Positions 23,764-35,534 of a stretch of 64,000 nt of DNA are shown here, one piece after another. Origin of the DNA: Agrypnia vestita. Taxonomy: Eukaryota; Arthropoda; Insecta; Trichoptera; Phryganeidae. The position numbers and the translations under genes are program-made. Below the pieces are notes generated by a model. The model was not told the DNA's origin, made no database searches, and was given only the letters and a program-made list of their open reading frames with translations. The stretch's first letter is position 1, and each line of letters opens with the position of its first letter. The stretch covers positions 1 through 64,000 of the forward strand of contig JADDOH010008048.1 of assembly GCA_016648135.1 (NCBI GenBank), in the 5' to 3' direction.

Positions 23764-26700
23764 TTAGTTATCTTGTATTCCATTTGTCATTGGAGCATTT
23801 CTCGGTTCTCTGACTTCTGGGTGTTTTTCCAGCCTATTAGTGTCCTCTCGCGGCTTGGAAATACATTCCTCCATTTTTTTTTCAGTTGCGAACGGAGGGA
23901 AATGAGTCTTTAGATGTTTCGGTACATTCTTCGGGGGATTCATATACCTCGCTTTGTAATCCTTAAAACAAATAATAACCATTGTAAATGTTACATTTAT
24001 AGTCATCAATCAAAGCAAAATACTTTTTCTGGAAAAAAGCGTTACGTTCTAGTCTCGAAAACCGGTCAAGTACCCAACTACTTCGTTCGATTAAACTGCC
24101 GTACCTGCCACAATCCCGGCGTGTTCGATGACATTTTCAAATGTGTGGAAAGATTTCATACATGTTTGTACAGTATTATAAAACAAAATTAAATATTTGG
24201 ATATTCGCAAATTTCTAATCTAAAGTAGACAACTTACATCAATTACTTTCAGAAGGGGATTTATTGGTCTGTTAGTTTCTTTACATTCCTCGATAAGATT
24301 TGTTGCAAAAGTCATGAATTTTTTATCAGCAGCTTCCATGTCGGCCAATCTCTCTGTGTGATAAAATCTGTATCTTTCTTCTTTCTCTCTCGCCTTTTCT
24401 GCTTCAACATCCCGCTTAAATAAATTGATCTAAGGTTTAGTACATTTTTTTAACATGGCACAAAGTATTTGACTATATATGCAAGTTTTATATCCATAAA
24501 CCAAATATTTAGTTATATTAATAACGAGAAAATATTCAATATAAACCACTATTAAACTATTGGACTCGAAACACATTGATAATTCAATAAATAGTGGATA
24601 CTTTTACATGCCGGTTCCTAAATAATAAGTATTTACTTATTTATAGTCGACACCCATGAAAAAGTAATAACGACATTTATCAAAATATTTGAATTTTTTT
24701 TATATATTTTCCCTGCCGGCAGTTGATGGTACTATTTTAAACCCTGGTAATCGTGCGTAAAACTAAACGCGATACTGTCTTTTGATGACAATATCACTCT
24801 AGCGATAACATAATTAAATAATTAATATTATAAATAAAATAGACTTTAATAAAATAAAATTTTAAAAATATATTTCGGTACCGGGAACCGAACCGGGTAT
24901 CCTAGCCACAACACTATATCGGAGATGTCACTGGTCTCAGAAAAAATGTTTATAAAGCCAGTATATTTAAATATATTTAAGAAAATGTATTGTGCGCCCT
25001 GTAATATTTTTATAGGTACAAATGTTTTGCGTCTTTGGACACGCACATGCGGCTGTGACAACATCGCTATCGTTGCCGACTTCGGGTTTGCTGGCCCGGG
25101 GGTCAAGTCCCATCCCCGCCCGTTTTATTTTCTTTTTAAGTCGTGAATTCGAACGAAATTTCGGAAGCTACACGAAGTTACGGACAGACAACGAAATTAT
25201 TATAATTGGGATAATGTTACCACAAAGCCATTTTGCAGTTATCGAAAAAATATTTAGTTACCTGTTGCTTCAAAATAAATTCTTTATACTCTGCTACGCT
25301 CTTCTTTTTTTTCTCTCGCATTAGTTCGTTGAACTGGTCTGTGTGTCGTGAGTTTTCAAATCTAAACATAGGAATCCAATTAAATAAAAATAGTTCTTCA
25401 GAAGCAATCTTTCAAGCTGGGTAATTAGCTAAACCGATGAAAAAAGTAAAATTAGTCAAAGCTTTTCAATGTTCTGCAGATAAATTAGTCATTTTATTAC
25501 ATGTTTGTAAAACGTTTAATTCATTTTCATCCCAATCAACTCGATTCTTTGGTCTATGGATACTTTTTTCTTAATTAAAACTGATAAAAGGGTCTAAAAA
25601 GTAAAGTTATTTCAAAACTATTTTCCGGCAGCTGTGTCACGACTAAACTTGTCTCATCTGCTGGAACCATCACACTTATTTAAAGGACTGCCTAGGGCCC
25701 TGAAATTGGTAAGGACATGGAGTAGGTATCTATTATTAATAGAGTCTAAAATGGACCACTTAGAAAAATTGTAATAAGTAGGTAGGTAGTAGGTACCTAC
25801 CTACCAACAAAAATTATTCGAAAAATTTAGTACAAGTTGCTTTGTCATTTACTTGTGCATTTGATCGAATATTTAAAAATAATTTTATAACAAAAAAAAC
25901 CTGTTTGTTATTTCCCACGCCTTGAAGGTTGCTTCCTTCTCACGATTTTCTGCATCTTTGACTTGCCATTCCTCGAAACATTTCTTTTTGTCTTTTATAA
26001 CCGCTTCTTTTAAAGCTTTCTTCTTATTCAGTAAAATATCCTCCCTTGATAAAAAAATACGCACTGTTATCTAATACTAGAGAGTAATTAATTATGCCCA
26101 TCGATGGTGATAGATCGATAAAATTATCCCGAAAATGAGAAGTTTTATTCTTACCTCTTCTGAATTTCGTCTTTGGCCCTTAAATAATTTTCCTCTTCTT
26201 TTTCTAAACGTTTCTTTTCTAAGTTTGGATATTTGCTTTTAAGAATACTGCGTACTCTATTCTTTTGATCCTCAAGCTAAAATGATAAAGGAATGTAGGT
26301 ACTTTAAAGAACATTGCCCCATGCATACATATTTAAGTGATAATTTTTCAAATAAGTGAGTAATACCTACCGCAATAAACGGTTTGGAATGAGAAGTGCT
26401 TAATTTAATACAAGTACCTAGTGCTAATGGGAAAATACATAAATAAATTTGTTTTCAGGTTTTGAGTGGTTCGTGATTCGCTTACCTCTTTCTTCCTTTG
26501 TTTTGTCAAATTTTTAATTTTGCAGTTGCTTCTTTCGTAAATGTCAATAAGTTTATCTTCAATTTCGTTAATAACTCTTTCCTCTTCCTTTCTGTTTGCT
26601 CTAGACTTGATGGCGGCTTCGCCTTGATCTCTCAGCGCTTTGCGTTCTTTTAATTTCTACAAAGATATTATTATTATTATTGTTGATAATGGGCAGGCAG

Positions 26701-29700
26701 CTTAAGCTGATAGGCCCATATCACTGTCTCTCATTTGAATATCCAGCCTATTCTTAAACTGGTTGACACTGGCTGCAGACACAACGCCCTCAGGCAAATT
26801 GTACTACATATTGACCACTCAATTGTACTTATTTTTTCTGTCATTAATTTATGTTCCACATTTTTTATTTTATAAAATTTTACTTACAAACTCTTGTTCG
26901 AATTTCAGAATTTCTTCCATTTCTTTGTTGGAATTGGCAATATCCATTCTTTCGTCTTTGAATTTTTCTTCCTTTTTCATTATCTCACGGGCTCTGGCTT
27001 CTTCCTTCCTTAAAATAAATTTATACACCAACTCTGAAATTTTGATTTTTAATGACTAAATACTTCTGGATAAAAATGTGAAATAATGGTAATACAGCAC
27101 ATTTTAAATAAGTGAAAAAGGTGTAACTGGAATTCAAACTCATGCCTACACATGCGCTTCCTTTCATGCACTTTACCGGTTAAGTTATTGTTACTAATGA
27201 CGCTAACGTAACCGGGTGTATTGCAACGACTGTACATAGGTTGTACTCGTCGGAACTACTAGATGTGGAATTGTTATGAAAGGATGCGGAAGGGCTGGCG
27301 GCTTAATGGCGACCAAATAAACATTTTAAACATATTAATAGTTTCTTACCGATGCCACTGTGCTCTTCATTAGACGTCAACATTCTCCAATATTTCATAT
27401 AATTAGATTTTTTTTATTATTATTTATATTTAATATTTGATCGCTACAAAAATTATAATCAGTCGTACCTATTATTGTCATTCCTTTATAGTTTCGCTTA
27501 TATGACGAGCGAATATAATTAATTAGTGATGGTCAAAATCTTTATTTTAACCGGTTACACAATAACCGTTATTTGAAAGTGTCTGATTGTATTGATGAAT
27601 GAAAGAGATTTAACTGTTGTCGAAAACCAATGGTCGCCCGTCGAATTGCGTCGAAAATCAGTCACCAATTCTCTTTACAATCAATCCGGTGAAAATATGA
27701 CCTTGACTAATTAATACTTGCCGTAAACCCGTGAAAACCACGGGCATAATAATAATTAATAACGATTTTTTTTCATGTAACATGAGCCGCGCGCTGATTG
27801 ATGTGTCACACCGACAGACATTCGAACTTAGGATAGTTGAGCAATAAAAATAATGGTTTTGACCATCACCAATTATTTCTAATTAATATGAAGGTAGTTA
27901 TAATAATAATCAATATATACAGGGTTATTTGTAAAACATTAATAACCTCACAGGACTATATTCCTGCCTTGATTATGAGTCGAAAATGTTCAAGTTATTA
28001 TGACCTAATATCAACAGTTAAGGATATATGCGGCATCAAAGTTTGCATTTTTTTTCAATATTTCTGACTTATTTTTTGTAAAACGTTGGACTATCATTAC
28101 AGTAACTTATATCGAAAATGAAAAATTCATTCCCTTTAATACAAGTCAAATAAAAAAATAAAAACCTTCGAAAACCTTGGAAAACATTCCAATTGGAATT
28201 TTTTCAGGGTTTTTATCATTTTATTTAACTTGTATTGAAACGAATGAATTTTTCGTAATCGATATGAGTTACTGTAATGATAGTCTAACGTTTTACAAAA
28301 AATAAGTTAGAAATATTGAAAAAAAATGCAAACTTTGATGTCGCATATCTCCTTAACTATTGATATTAGGTCATAACAGCTTGAACATTTTCGACTCATA
28401 ATCAAGGCAGGAATGTAGTCCTGTGAGTTTATTAATGTTTTACAAATAACCCTGTATATATAAAAAGAAACCCGTGTTTTCTTATCCGCCAAGTTTTCTT
28501 CACAACCAGATACTACCACCCCCTGGTGGTTATAGTGGTGGATAGCCCTTAGTGTCCCATTTAAAATGTGCGAGTTTGGTGGAGGTGGCTGAGCGTGGGT
28601 GCGAGTGGGTGACGAAAATGTGCTTTCTAGCACATTTTTTTGTTATGGGAAGGCCGCAAATGATTCAGATTGTTTCAAAATAGGCGCGACGACTATGTCG
28701 GTGAGTCTAGAAGGTTCCGGAAAAACCTGCTAAAAGGAAAGTTCTGGAAGGAGAAGGTTCTAGGAAATTCCCGAAAGTTCTATAAAGTTCTAAACTGAGT
28801 GGCGGAATGTGTCGGTGTGTCTAGAAGGTTCCTGTACATTCAATAAATTTCTTGAAAGTTCTGGAAGGAGCGTGTTCTAGAAGGTTCGCGAAAGTTCTAT
28901 GACGATCCAAACAGTGTACTGAAAATCTACGCGTGCGAAGCCTCGCAGGCACAGCTAGTGTAATATGATGCAAATATATAGCAGATAGCTGCACAAAATA
29001 AGATATCACTGACTGAGCGATGATTATTTGGGCTATGGCCTTGTTCTGTTCCCGTCTCCTCTGGCGCTTGATCTTCTGCTCCTCCAGCCACTGTTCGCTC
29101 TTCTGCTTGACTTCCTGCGCGTCCTGTTTCTCCCTCTGCCTTTGCTCCGCCCTCAGCTGCTCGTTGAACTTCCGCTGGGCTTCCTGCTCCCGCAGCACCT
29201 CGGCGCACATGAGGGCACTGTCGGGGAATGAAAAATGTTTTTTTTATTGAAAATGCAATTAAAAAACGAACAACGTAAAACCCGAAATATGCCTGATTTA
29301 GAATTGGCCTAACGCCGTGGGGAAGAATTTTAATGTCGATCATTATATTAAAATCTATTTTACAAAAACCAAGAATTCTCTTTTTACCATTGTTTATTAT
29401 ACATATTCCTGTAAATTATATTTCCTGATGGACAATATTAAATCAGGGAAGTCAATTAACAATAGAATGTAGTGAAGTTAGTATTATATTCGAGTAGCTT
29501 GTTGGTTTTGTGGTTGGGACTCTCGCCTCGTGATCCAAAGATCGCGGCTTCGAATCTCACTCCAGACCAGCAAGTTATCCAATTTTCAAAGCACAAGCGT
29601 TTAGCTTAATTTGAAAATAGTAAGAATGTTGATGTGACACGTATTCCGGTTCGCATCTCTATTAAAAAAAAAAAAAAACTAGCTTACCCGCGCGGCTTCC

Positions 29701-31444
29701 CACGCGTAGATTTTTAGTAACTTTTAGTCATAATTTATCTATTTGTGTATTAACCCTAACATATAGATGTATGTCATCGCAGACTTTTTTATATAACTTT
29801 TCGAGTTCTACAACTTCTCTATAGAAAGTATTTAAATATCTCTTGTCGGGCAGAGTTCGTCAAAAAACGCATCGCTCGACAATTTTTCGTCCACTTTAGT
29901 TGTAAAATAGGTCACCACGAAAAGCCCTTTTATTTTAACAGGTAATATATAGTCTATATCCACCCTGAAAGTGCATTCTAAATATTGGTGCAAGAATTTT
30001 TGAAATCGGATGACTAGTTTCGGAGATTTCCTCCTAAATCCAAACTTTACTTGTTTATATATTAGTATAGATTACAAATTATAAACTGGACAAAATAATA
30101 AAATGATATAAAAATGTCAAATATATAACGTGAAAAAGATCCCATTGATTAATTTCATCAATTTATTTATCTGTAATACCTACCTACTCGAGTATTATTT
30201 GAATTTAATTTATTTTGAATTTTTTATTGATAGCATTTGTGAAAATGGTCTAAAACGTTGGTTTTTCATTTTTTTATACGATGCCTGGCATATTTCAAAT
30301 AATAGAAATTCAGATTTTTTTTTCATATGAGCTCAAAAAGATTCGCTACCCTTTGTATACAGTATGGTGACTCTCCACCTCTATGGGAATGTGTCGAAAG
30401 AGTTGCAAAAATTGAAAAGGCTGGTGGACAATCACAATTATTTTGCGAACCTTTCAAGAGTCTTTGGCTCATCTTTCTGCTTGAAAAACGTGTCCCTGGC
30501 CTCTGCAAGCATCTTCTCCCTTTCGATGCGTTTCCTTTCCAATAATTGCCTGTAGAAAGTCATCCTTGATTCATCTTCAGCCGCTTTTTTGGCTATTCTT
30601 TCTTCCTCCTGACGTTGTAGCACTCTCTAGAAATTGATATATAAATTTTAAATTGTATATTTACTTTGCGGGATGTGCAAATATAAAAGTTCCCCTAACC
30701 ATATTATTTTCATCAGTTTTATTTGAAAATAATAACTATTTGGATGTAGGTATATATACATTATATATTGTAAGTGTATTATGGGAAGTAATATAAGTAC
30801 CTTCGTATTAATAATTAAATTAAAATATAATTTAAATGTAAAATATTAGTTAATATAAAATATTTACCTAATATTAACTAGTTTAAGAAATAAATACGAA
30901 AAAATTAAAGATATCGAAACACCACAGTTACGGTAGCTGGGAAATATTTTGCAGAAGCCAGCACAGATAGACTGCCAAGGCGGATATTCCAGGCTAAATC
31001 AGAAGGCAGAAGACCAAGGGACTATACCCTAGGAGGAGCTGGCGGAAACAGTTATAGGACTGCTGCGAAGCGAGGTTGCAACTAAATTGGGCTGACATAG
31101 AGAGCGAAGCCCAAGATAGGAAAAATTGGAACCTTTTATGGGGTGCAAGGACCCCGACCCAATAGGACAAAGGGTAGAAGAAGAAGAAGAAATAAATGAA
31201 ATAAAAAATTTCAGTGGAACAAGGAATTTGATAAATGTATTTTTCTATAAATAATGGTATAAAATTTTGTTTGGCTTACCTCATACGAATTTTCCCACAG
31301 TCTAGTCATATTGTAAGACGCCTCGTTCAGGGATTGTATGTAGGCTGCTTGCTTCTCAGCAGTATTCAGTTCTTTCTCCCGACCCACCTGGACCTTCAGG
31401 CGCTCCCATTCCGACTTGTGGATGACCAGTGGGTTTCGCGGCAT
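23764..31444 (-). CDS. CFAP210 (CCDC173) homologue, complete, 10 exons
   Basis: Cilia- and flagella-associated protein; in vertebrates CFAP210 is a microtubule inner protein of axonemal doublets, important in sperm flagella. Exons from 5' to 3': 31280-31444 (ATG at 31444), 30451-30626, 29014-29217, 26888-27008, 26486-26656, 26155-26276, 25901-26044, 25262-25361, 24238-24429, 23764-23961 (TAA). All junction phases agree; total 530 codons, close to the vertebrate length of about 550. The protein is charged alpha-helix throughout (E, K, R, Q rich) with no membrane segment. Family-like features: N-terminal KSEWERLK, a block ALMCAEVLREQEAQRKF near residue 115, and a late TFATNLIEECKETNRPINPL block near residue 450 matching the conserved region before the vertebrate C-terminus. 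The last 65 residues are Pro-rich and unlike vertebrates. A possible AATAAA (minus strand) lies about 115 bp after the stop. Exon 3's donor (GTCAGT) is the least canonical. Likely expressed in testis (inference). Confidence 0.85.
24597..24745 (+). mobile_element. 5' part of a SINE-like element, split by an insertion
   Basis: Matches 41930-42070 closely (CTTTTACATGCCGGTTCCTA, then GTATTTACTTATTTATAG). The rest of the element resumes at about 25010, after roughly 265 bp of unrelated sequence. Lies in the intron between exons 8 and 9 of the CFAP210 homologue. Confidence 0.7.
24868..24936 (-). repeat. tRNA-like SINE head (minus strand)
   Basis: On the minus strand an A-box-like TATAGTGTTGTGGCTAG is followed closely by a B-box-like GGTTCGGTTCCCGG. 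The anticodon arm of a tRNA is missing between them, so this is a degenerate tRNA-derived SINE head rather than a tRNA gene. It lies inside the block that splits the element 24597-25205. Confidence 0.5.
25010..25205 (+). mobile_element. 3' part of the split SINE-like element
   Basis: Matches 42100-42380 and 57135-57390: an A-box/B-box region with TTTGCTGGCCCGGG, then CGTGAATTCGAACGAAATT, then ACGAAGTTACGGACAGAC and CGAAATTATTAT. The (GACA)n tail of the 42-kb copy is reduced here to one or two units. Confidence 0.7.
26668..26815 (-). mobile_element. LINE 3' end with (AAT)n tail
   Basis: The minus strand encodes LPEGVVSAASVNQFKNRLD and then ends GLSA-stop, the typical C-terminus of CR1/Jockey-type reverse-transcriptase ORFs. 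It is followed by an (AAT)n run (ATTATTATTATT on the plus strand at 26668-26682). Lies in the intron between exons 4 and 5 of the CFAP210 homologue, same strand. Confidence 0.75.
27910..28958 (+). mobile_element. Helitron-type element, interrupted by a hairpin MITE
   Basis: Starts TC at 27910 after an A, and ends CTAG at 28955-28958 before a T, the A/T insertion rule of Helitrons. Just before the end is a small hairpin, TGCGA-AGCC-TCGCA. The AT-rich 5' end (TCAATATATA...TATATAAAAAGAAACCCG) is typical of lepidopteran Helitrons but is cut by the 535-bp hairpin element 27920-28454. Net length is about 510 bp; no Rep/helicase ORF. Confidence 0.65.
27920..28454. mobile_element. 535-bp near-perfect hairpin element, CAGGGT family
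   Basis: The left arm starts CAGGGTTATTTGTAAAACAT and the right arm ends with its exact complement ATGTTTTACAAATAACCCTG. Pairing runs almost the whole length and meets at the palindrome ATTCCAATTGGAAT near 28190. TATA-type repeats flank both ends. This is the youngest-looking copy of the family because its arms differ least. Confidence 0.85.
29491..29678 (+). mobile_element. tRNA-derived SINE with poly-A tail
   Basis: Begins CGAGTAGCTTGTTGG, has an A-box-like TTGTGGTTGGGACTCTCGCC and a B-box-like GGCTTCGAATCTC, a body with AAGCGTTTAGCTT, and a 15-A tail at 29664-29678. Related copies: 43013-43215 (+) and 50661-50826 (-). Confidence 0.75.
29679..30071 (-). mobile_element. non-autonomous Helitron (minus strand)
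   Basis: Read on the minus strand it begins TCTATACTAATATATAAAC (T at 30071, preceded by A) and ends AAGCCGCGCGGGTAAGCTAG at 29679, followed by T. The subterminal GC hairpin and CTAG end are classic. 393 bp, no coding capacity. It abuts the poly-A tail of the SINE 29491-29678. Confidence 0.8.
31010..31193 (+). mobile_element. LINE 3' end with (GAA)n tail
   Basis: Decayed plus-strand C-terminus of a non-LTR ORF2: the frames around 31040-31160 give pieces such as ESEA/RAKPKIGK and GVQGPRPNRTKG, followed by GAAGAAGAAGAAGAA at about 31176-31192. Lies in intron 1 of the CFAP210 homologue, on the opposite strand. Confidence 0.55.
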
Positions 31445-33092
31445 TTTTCCTGTTTAAGATACTTTCAAAAATTAGCCTAGGGTGGGTGACGGGCAACGCG
31501 GAAAACGATTATAAACCTCTCCTGATCCTTCACATTCTATGTTATAAAATAATAATCTCAAATCTGAGCTGATCTTCTTATGAATTTCGAAACAAAAATT
31601 TCTTCCATATGTATGTTCCCTCAGCTATTCGGCGAATATTGAATTAGACACATATAATGAATGTTACATTACAATGTGCTAAAAATGCGAGTAACGTGCC
31701 GGCGTCGTACGACGCATATGTACTGCACAGTTTATATTTATATTTGTAAAATTCAACATTGAAAACTGCGTTTTACGGAAATGCTGATCGTAGCCGCTTA
31801 AAAGTCATTATTAGCTGCATACTAACCTAGTTTTTGTTAGGTCAGTTCTTGGTTATACATTTTTAATCACTCTTGGATTGACCTATCAAATTGAAATATG
31901 AATTTGTATTCTGTTAAAAAAATGTCAGTATCTAAATGTAATAATTTCGATGTCTGTCTATGTAACGTCCGTAACTTGCTTGAATTGCAACAATAACACT
32001 GATGCGGCATGGGCGTCCGAGTGTGACACGCAATCATCATGCAAGGGTTGCTCCACTAAATAACATGGTCTTGACATTATATTATTATTTTATTATATTT
32101 AGTTTAGGTTCAAGCGAATGAAGTCAATTAAAAAAAACACATGAATTTTCACGGGTCTTGGTAGTATTAGGTAATTATACTTACCGATTACAGTATACGG
32201 GAGTTACATTAACGAGCCCTATGTGAAGAAACTAAAACCAATGAACTCTCGGAAGAACGTTTTGTGTATATTTAGTTAAATAGTAAAAAAACATTGCAAA
32301 CGTTAGTTGCCTATCCTTTGGATGCAACCAGAGATTTAGTCGTAATAACAAACTATTTAGACGTTGCATAGCAACAGATGCGTTGCTTAGAAAAATGCAA
32401 CACTAGCTACCTACTTTGCTAAATCAATCAACAGTAGGTTGATTCGTTACTTTGGGATGGAAATTAAACTAATTTATAAGAGACTTTCGTAGCTTGCTTT
32501 TTGGTATAATATTATAAAAAAAATGTTGAGACAAACAAATATATCGGGAGATTTATTTAGATACTAATACCAACAAATTCTAGCTTTTCGAATGTTCTTA
32601 TAGAAGTTGGTTACTTTCTCGAGATTTAATTAAGTAGGTACACTAAAAAAATCTGTACTTTAGGTATCGTTATGCATAAATAATATACCTACATTCTATT
32701 AGATTGATGCATAATCATCCGACGTTTTTGTAGATTATATTTTGTAGATTCTAACCAAAAACGAAAACACATTCAAATATAAATGTACAATATAATATGT
32801 ACAATATAATATGTATGTATAATTATCATTCAGGAACGTAGTCATCATCAACATCAACTATTGCTTCCCATTTCGAGTCTCCCTATGTAAACTAAGATCT
32901 ACAAAAATTGTACAACATCTACAGGCGATTGTAAAACCGTGCAAAAGTTAATAAATAAATAAGATTTAATGTGAAGAAGTCTAAAAAGAAGAAAATATTA
33001 TTGTACTTAAAAAAATCTGAAAATTTGCTTTTATAATTTTTTTTAACAGCCACAGTACTAATAGTGATCACATTATAAGCGTGTGTCAATAA
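31445..33092. other. 5' flank of the CFAP210 homologue, nothing else recognised
   Basis: AT-rich spacer upstream of the minus-strand start codon. The promoter must lie in its left part, but I see no distinctive TATA or initiator site. No exon or repeat is supported. Confidence 0.45.
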
Positions 33093-33855
33093 AGCCATGT
33101 ATTCACTAGGGAACAAATTGTCCCTCAACAGCATGCGCGGCATAGAGTCTACGTGACGTTGCAACGTCGTGCACTGTTCCGCGACCTCGCGCACAACATA
33201 GCGCGGCATTTCTACGTGCCGTGGCAACGTTGCCATGCGCACGGTACCCGAGCGTACTCACTGCAACATTCTGCGGAGCGTCAGTACCACGTGGTATGTT
33301 TACAAGTGAATACGCATGCGCTGTATCTGTCAAGATGACAATGCGGGGAAACGAAATCGTTCTCGAACTCATCGAGCTGTATCGATCGAAGATCGCATAG
33401 AATGTCCGTCCTTCTTTCTCTTTGCAGTTAATAATTTCGCATTCTCCTATTTTTTCTCCTCTTTCTTTTCGATAAACTCATTAACATAAACAGATACGCG
33501 GCTATCATCATAACCTCATAGGGCGATATATTTCCGTGACGTCTGGAAAACAATAATTATTTGCAAAAAGGACCTTGTTTTTAATAATATTCAATTTACT
33601 ACAGTAAAACCTCGTTAATTTGAAATTGCGACCCAAAAAAACATTTCGAATTGCGCGGAACCCCGTTTTCGCCAAATGTGATACCGCAGCTGTCATCCAT
33701 AACCTCATCGGATGACATTTCCGCGACAAGATATGCGAGTCCCGGTGTGTGCACGTCAATTGACCGCGTCATTGTCCCCGAAACATGAGCGTAGATGTTG
33801 ATGCGACATGTCGAGCGGAATGTTTCGCGATTTGTCCCCTAGTGAATACATGGCT
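33093..33855. mobile_element. PIF/Harbinger-like non-autonomous element, copy 1
   Basis: 763 bp with inverted ends of about 26 bp (left AGCCATGTATTCACTAGG, right its complement) and a 3-bp duplication TAA (33090-33092, 33856-33858). TWA 3-bp duplications are characteristic of PIF/Harbinger. It is nearly identical to 40791-41552. The left third is GC-rich with many CpG. A pogo-like fragment (TAAAACCTCGTTAATTTG) sits inside at about 33604. In the left terminal repeat a G-to-A change gives GGGAACA where copy 2 has GGGGACA. Confidence 0.8.
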
Positions 33856-34283
33856 TAAAATCAAAGGCGTGGGGCGCTTTTTCTCAAACCCCAATGAACG
33901 CTTGCATTAAATAATCTGTGCATTCACATCATTATGTAAATCTCTCATCACGATTCTATTTGATCAGTTTCCTTTTTCCCATTTTTAGTCATTTTTCATA
34001 AAAGCGTGAGTTCTTTTATCATACATGTAGGTACTGTAATAAAAGTAGCGTAGAGTGTACCCAGTAGGCTTGAGTGAAAGGCTTCACTATTTTGCGGCAC
34101 ACCTGTGTTCCTCTGTGCAGCGATCGGGAGCCACCGGTATAAGCTATCGCAACTTGACTTAGCTTTATTAAAAACTCTATCAGCTTCTTTTTTTCAATTT
34201 ACAGAGTGCAAACTGGCACACAGCATCCTCTGAGCTGAATTGAATCTACGCAGAAAATAATGGAACGTGAATTGGAATTAATT

Positions 34284-34507
34284 TTAAACGTTGTGTACAT
34301 TACGTCGTAGGCCTAATCGTGGTATCGCAATGCCGCGGCGGTTGTTGCTGTCGGGCAGCGCGTGGGCAGGACCTGTCTCCGCTCTGCGGCAGGACCGTCC
34401 GAGGAGGTCTCCCGCGGAGGAGGCGAGACGCCCTCTGCTGTGTCCTGCGTCCAGCGCCAGCAAACACAAAAGGTGTTCGGAATACGACACATTATTTTTA
34501 TAACTAG
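34284..34507. other. GC-rich patch, open in several frames
   Basis: About 200 bp with high GC and many CpG in AT-rich surroundings. Several frames are open on both strands, none with a recognisable domain. A GT that could be a donor follows at 34472. It may be a first exon, a promoter island or a transposon remnant; I cannot decide. Confidence 0.3.
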
Positions 34508-34859
34508 TTTAACCCGTCATAGGACGACCGCGGATAACGGGCGGTTTCTTTGATACGGTGTAAGTACTGTAGAGTTTATTTTTATTATTTTTTATTTATT
34601 TATATTAATATTTTAGACACATAGAAACAGAGTAATTACAGATGTAATAAAAAATAAGAAAAAAATGGCAAGTCTGATTTAAAGGACATTAAACACTAAC
34701 TATAACACAGTAGATACATAATAAATTTAACACTTCTAACTTTTAAGTATAGATAACCACATCGATTTATGAACAACTTATAATTTATGAACTATCTCCG
34801 TCCCAGCACAAGTTTTTTCAGTTGTTTATTCAAGAGTATATTTATTGAATTGTCTACCG

Positions 34860-35345
34860 AGGCAAGACTAGCGGTACACAATGGAATTCTAGTATTAACA
34901 CTGATATATGGAAGTGAAGCCTGGAGCAGGCAGAAGAGGAATGAAAGTAGAATGAATGCAGTGGAGATGGAATCATTTAGACGTATGTGTAGCAAATCCA
35001 TTTATGAATAGGTAAAGAATGAAGATATTAAGAAATAGTGTAAAGCTGATCGTAGCATACCTACATAGCAGTTACCTAAATAGAATTAAAAAAGGGTCGC
35101 TCAGATGGTTTGGGCAAGTTGTGCGAGTGAATGTGAAAAGAATGGTAAGAAAGATATATAATGCAAGTATTGATGGTACCAGAAAGAGAGGGCGACCGCG
35201 GAAGACATGGCATGACCAGATAAGCCAGATACTGGAAGATGGTCCTGTTAGGAACCTCTGCAATGGTCGAGCTTGTTTGCGAAGATGAATGAATGTAGAT
35301 GAGGCTAGAGTCATGTGTCAGGACTCTAGCCTCTCTGCCTGCCCG
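34860..35345 (+). mobile_element. LINE ORF2 C-terminal relic
   Basis: Frames give YGSEAWSRQKRNESRMNAVE, then after a stop and frame change SLRWFGQVVRVN, KRGRPRKTWHDQ and finally MNVDEARVMCQD. This is the C-terminal region after the reverse transcriptase of an insect non-LTR element. Shorter relatives of the same 3' end are at 37530-37700 and 57395-57540. Confidence 0.75.
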
Positions 35346-35534
35346 TCGGAGAAACGGCGTGCTGAAATTTATTTCCTTTATGTCACTAGAGAATCCATTA
35401 CAGAATTCAACAACAGGAAACTATGCCGTTCTCTATTTGTTCTTGGTATATCAATTCATAAATTTAATAAGAAATAAATAAATGAAATTAAGAGAAATAC
35501 ACAAATATCAAATAATAAAACTGAAAAATTAAAT

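Noticed and set aside
27350..27400. Extra CFAP210 exon before a GTAAGAAAC donor
   Set aside because: No acceptor in a matching phase; exons 3 and 4 already join in phase without it.
28307..28633. 108-codon minus-strand frame
   Set aside because: It runs across the hairpin MITE and the Helitron junction, with no protein-like signal independent of those repeats.
29020..29343. Plus-strand and other minus-strand frames around 29.0-29.3 kb
   Set aside because: They are shadows of CFAP210 exon 3 in other frames.
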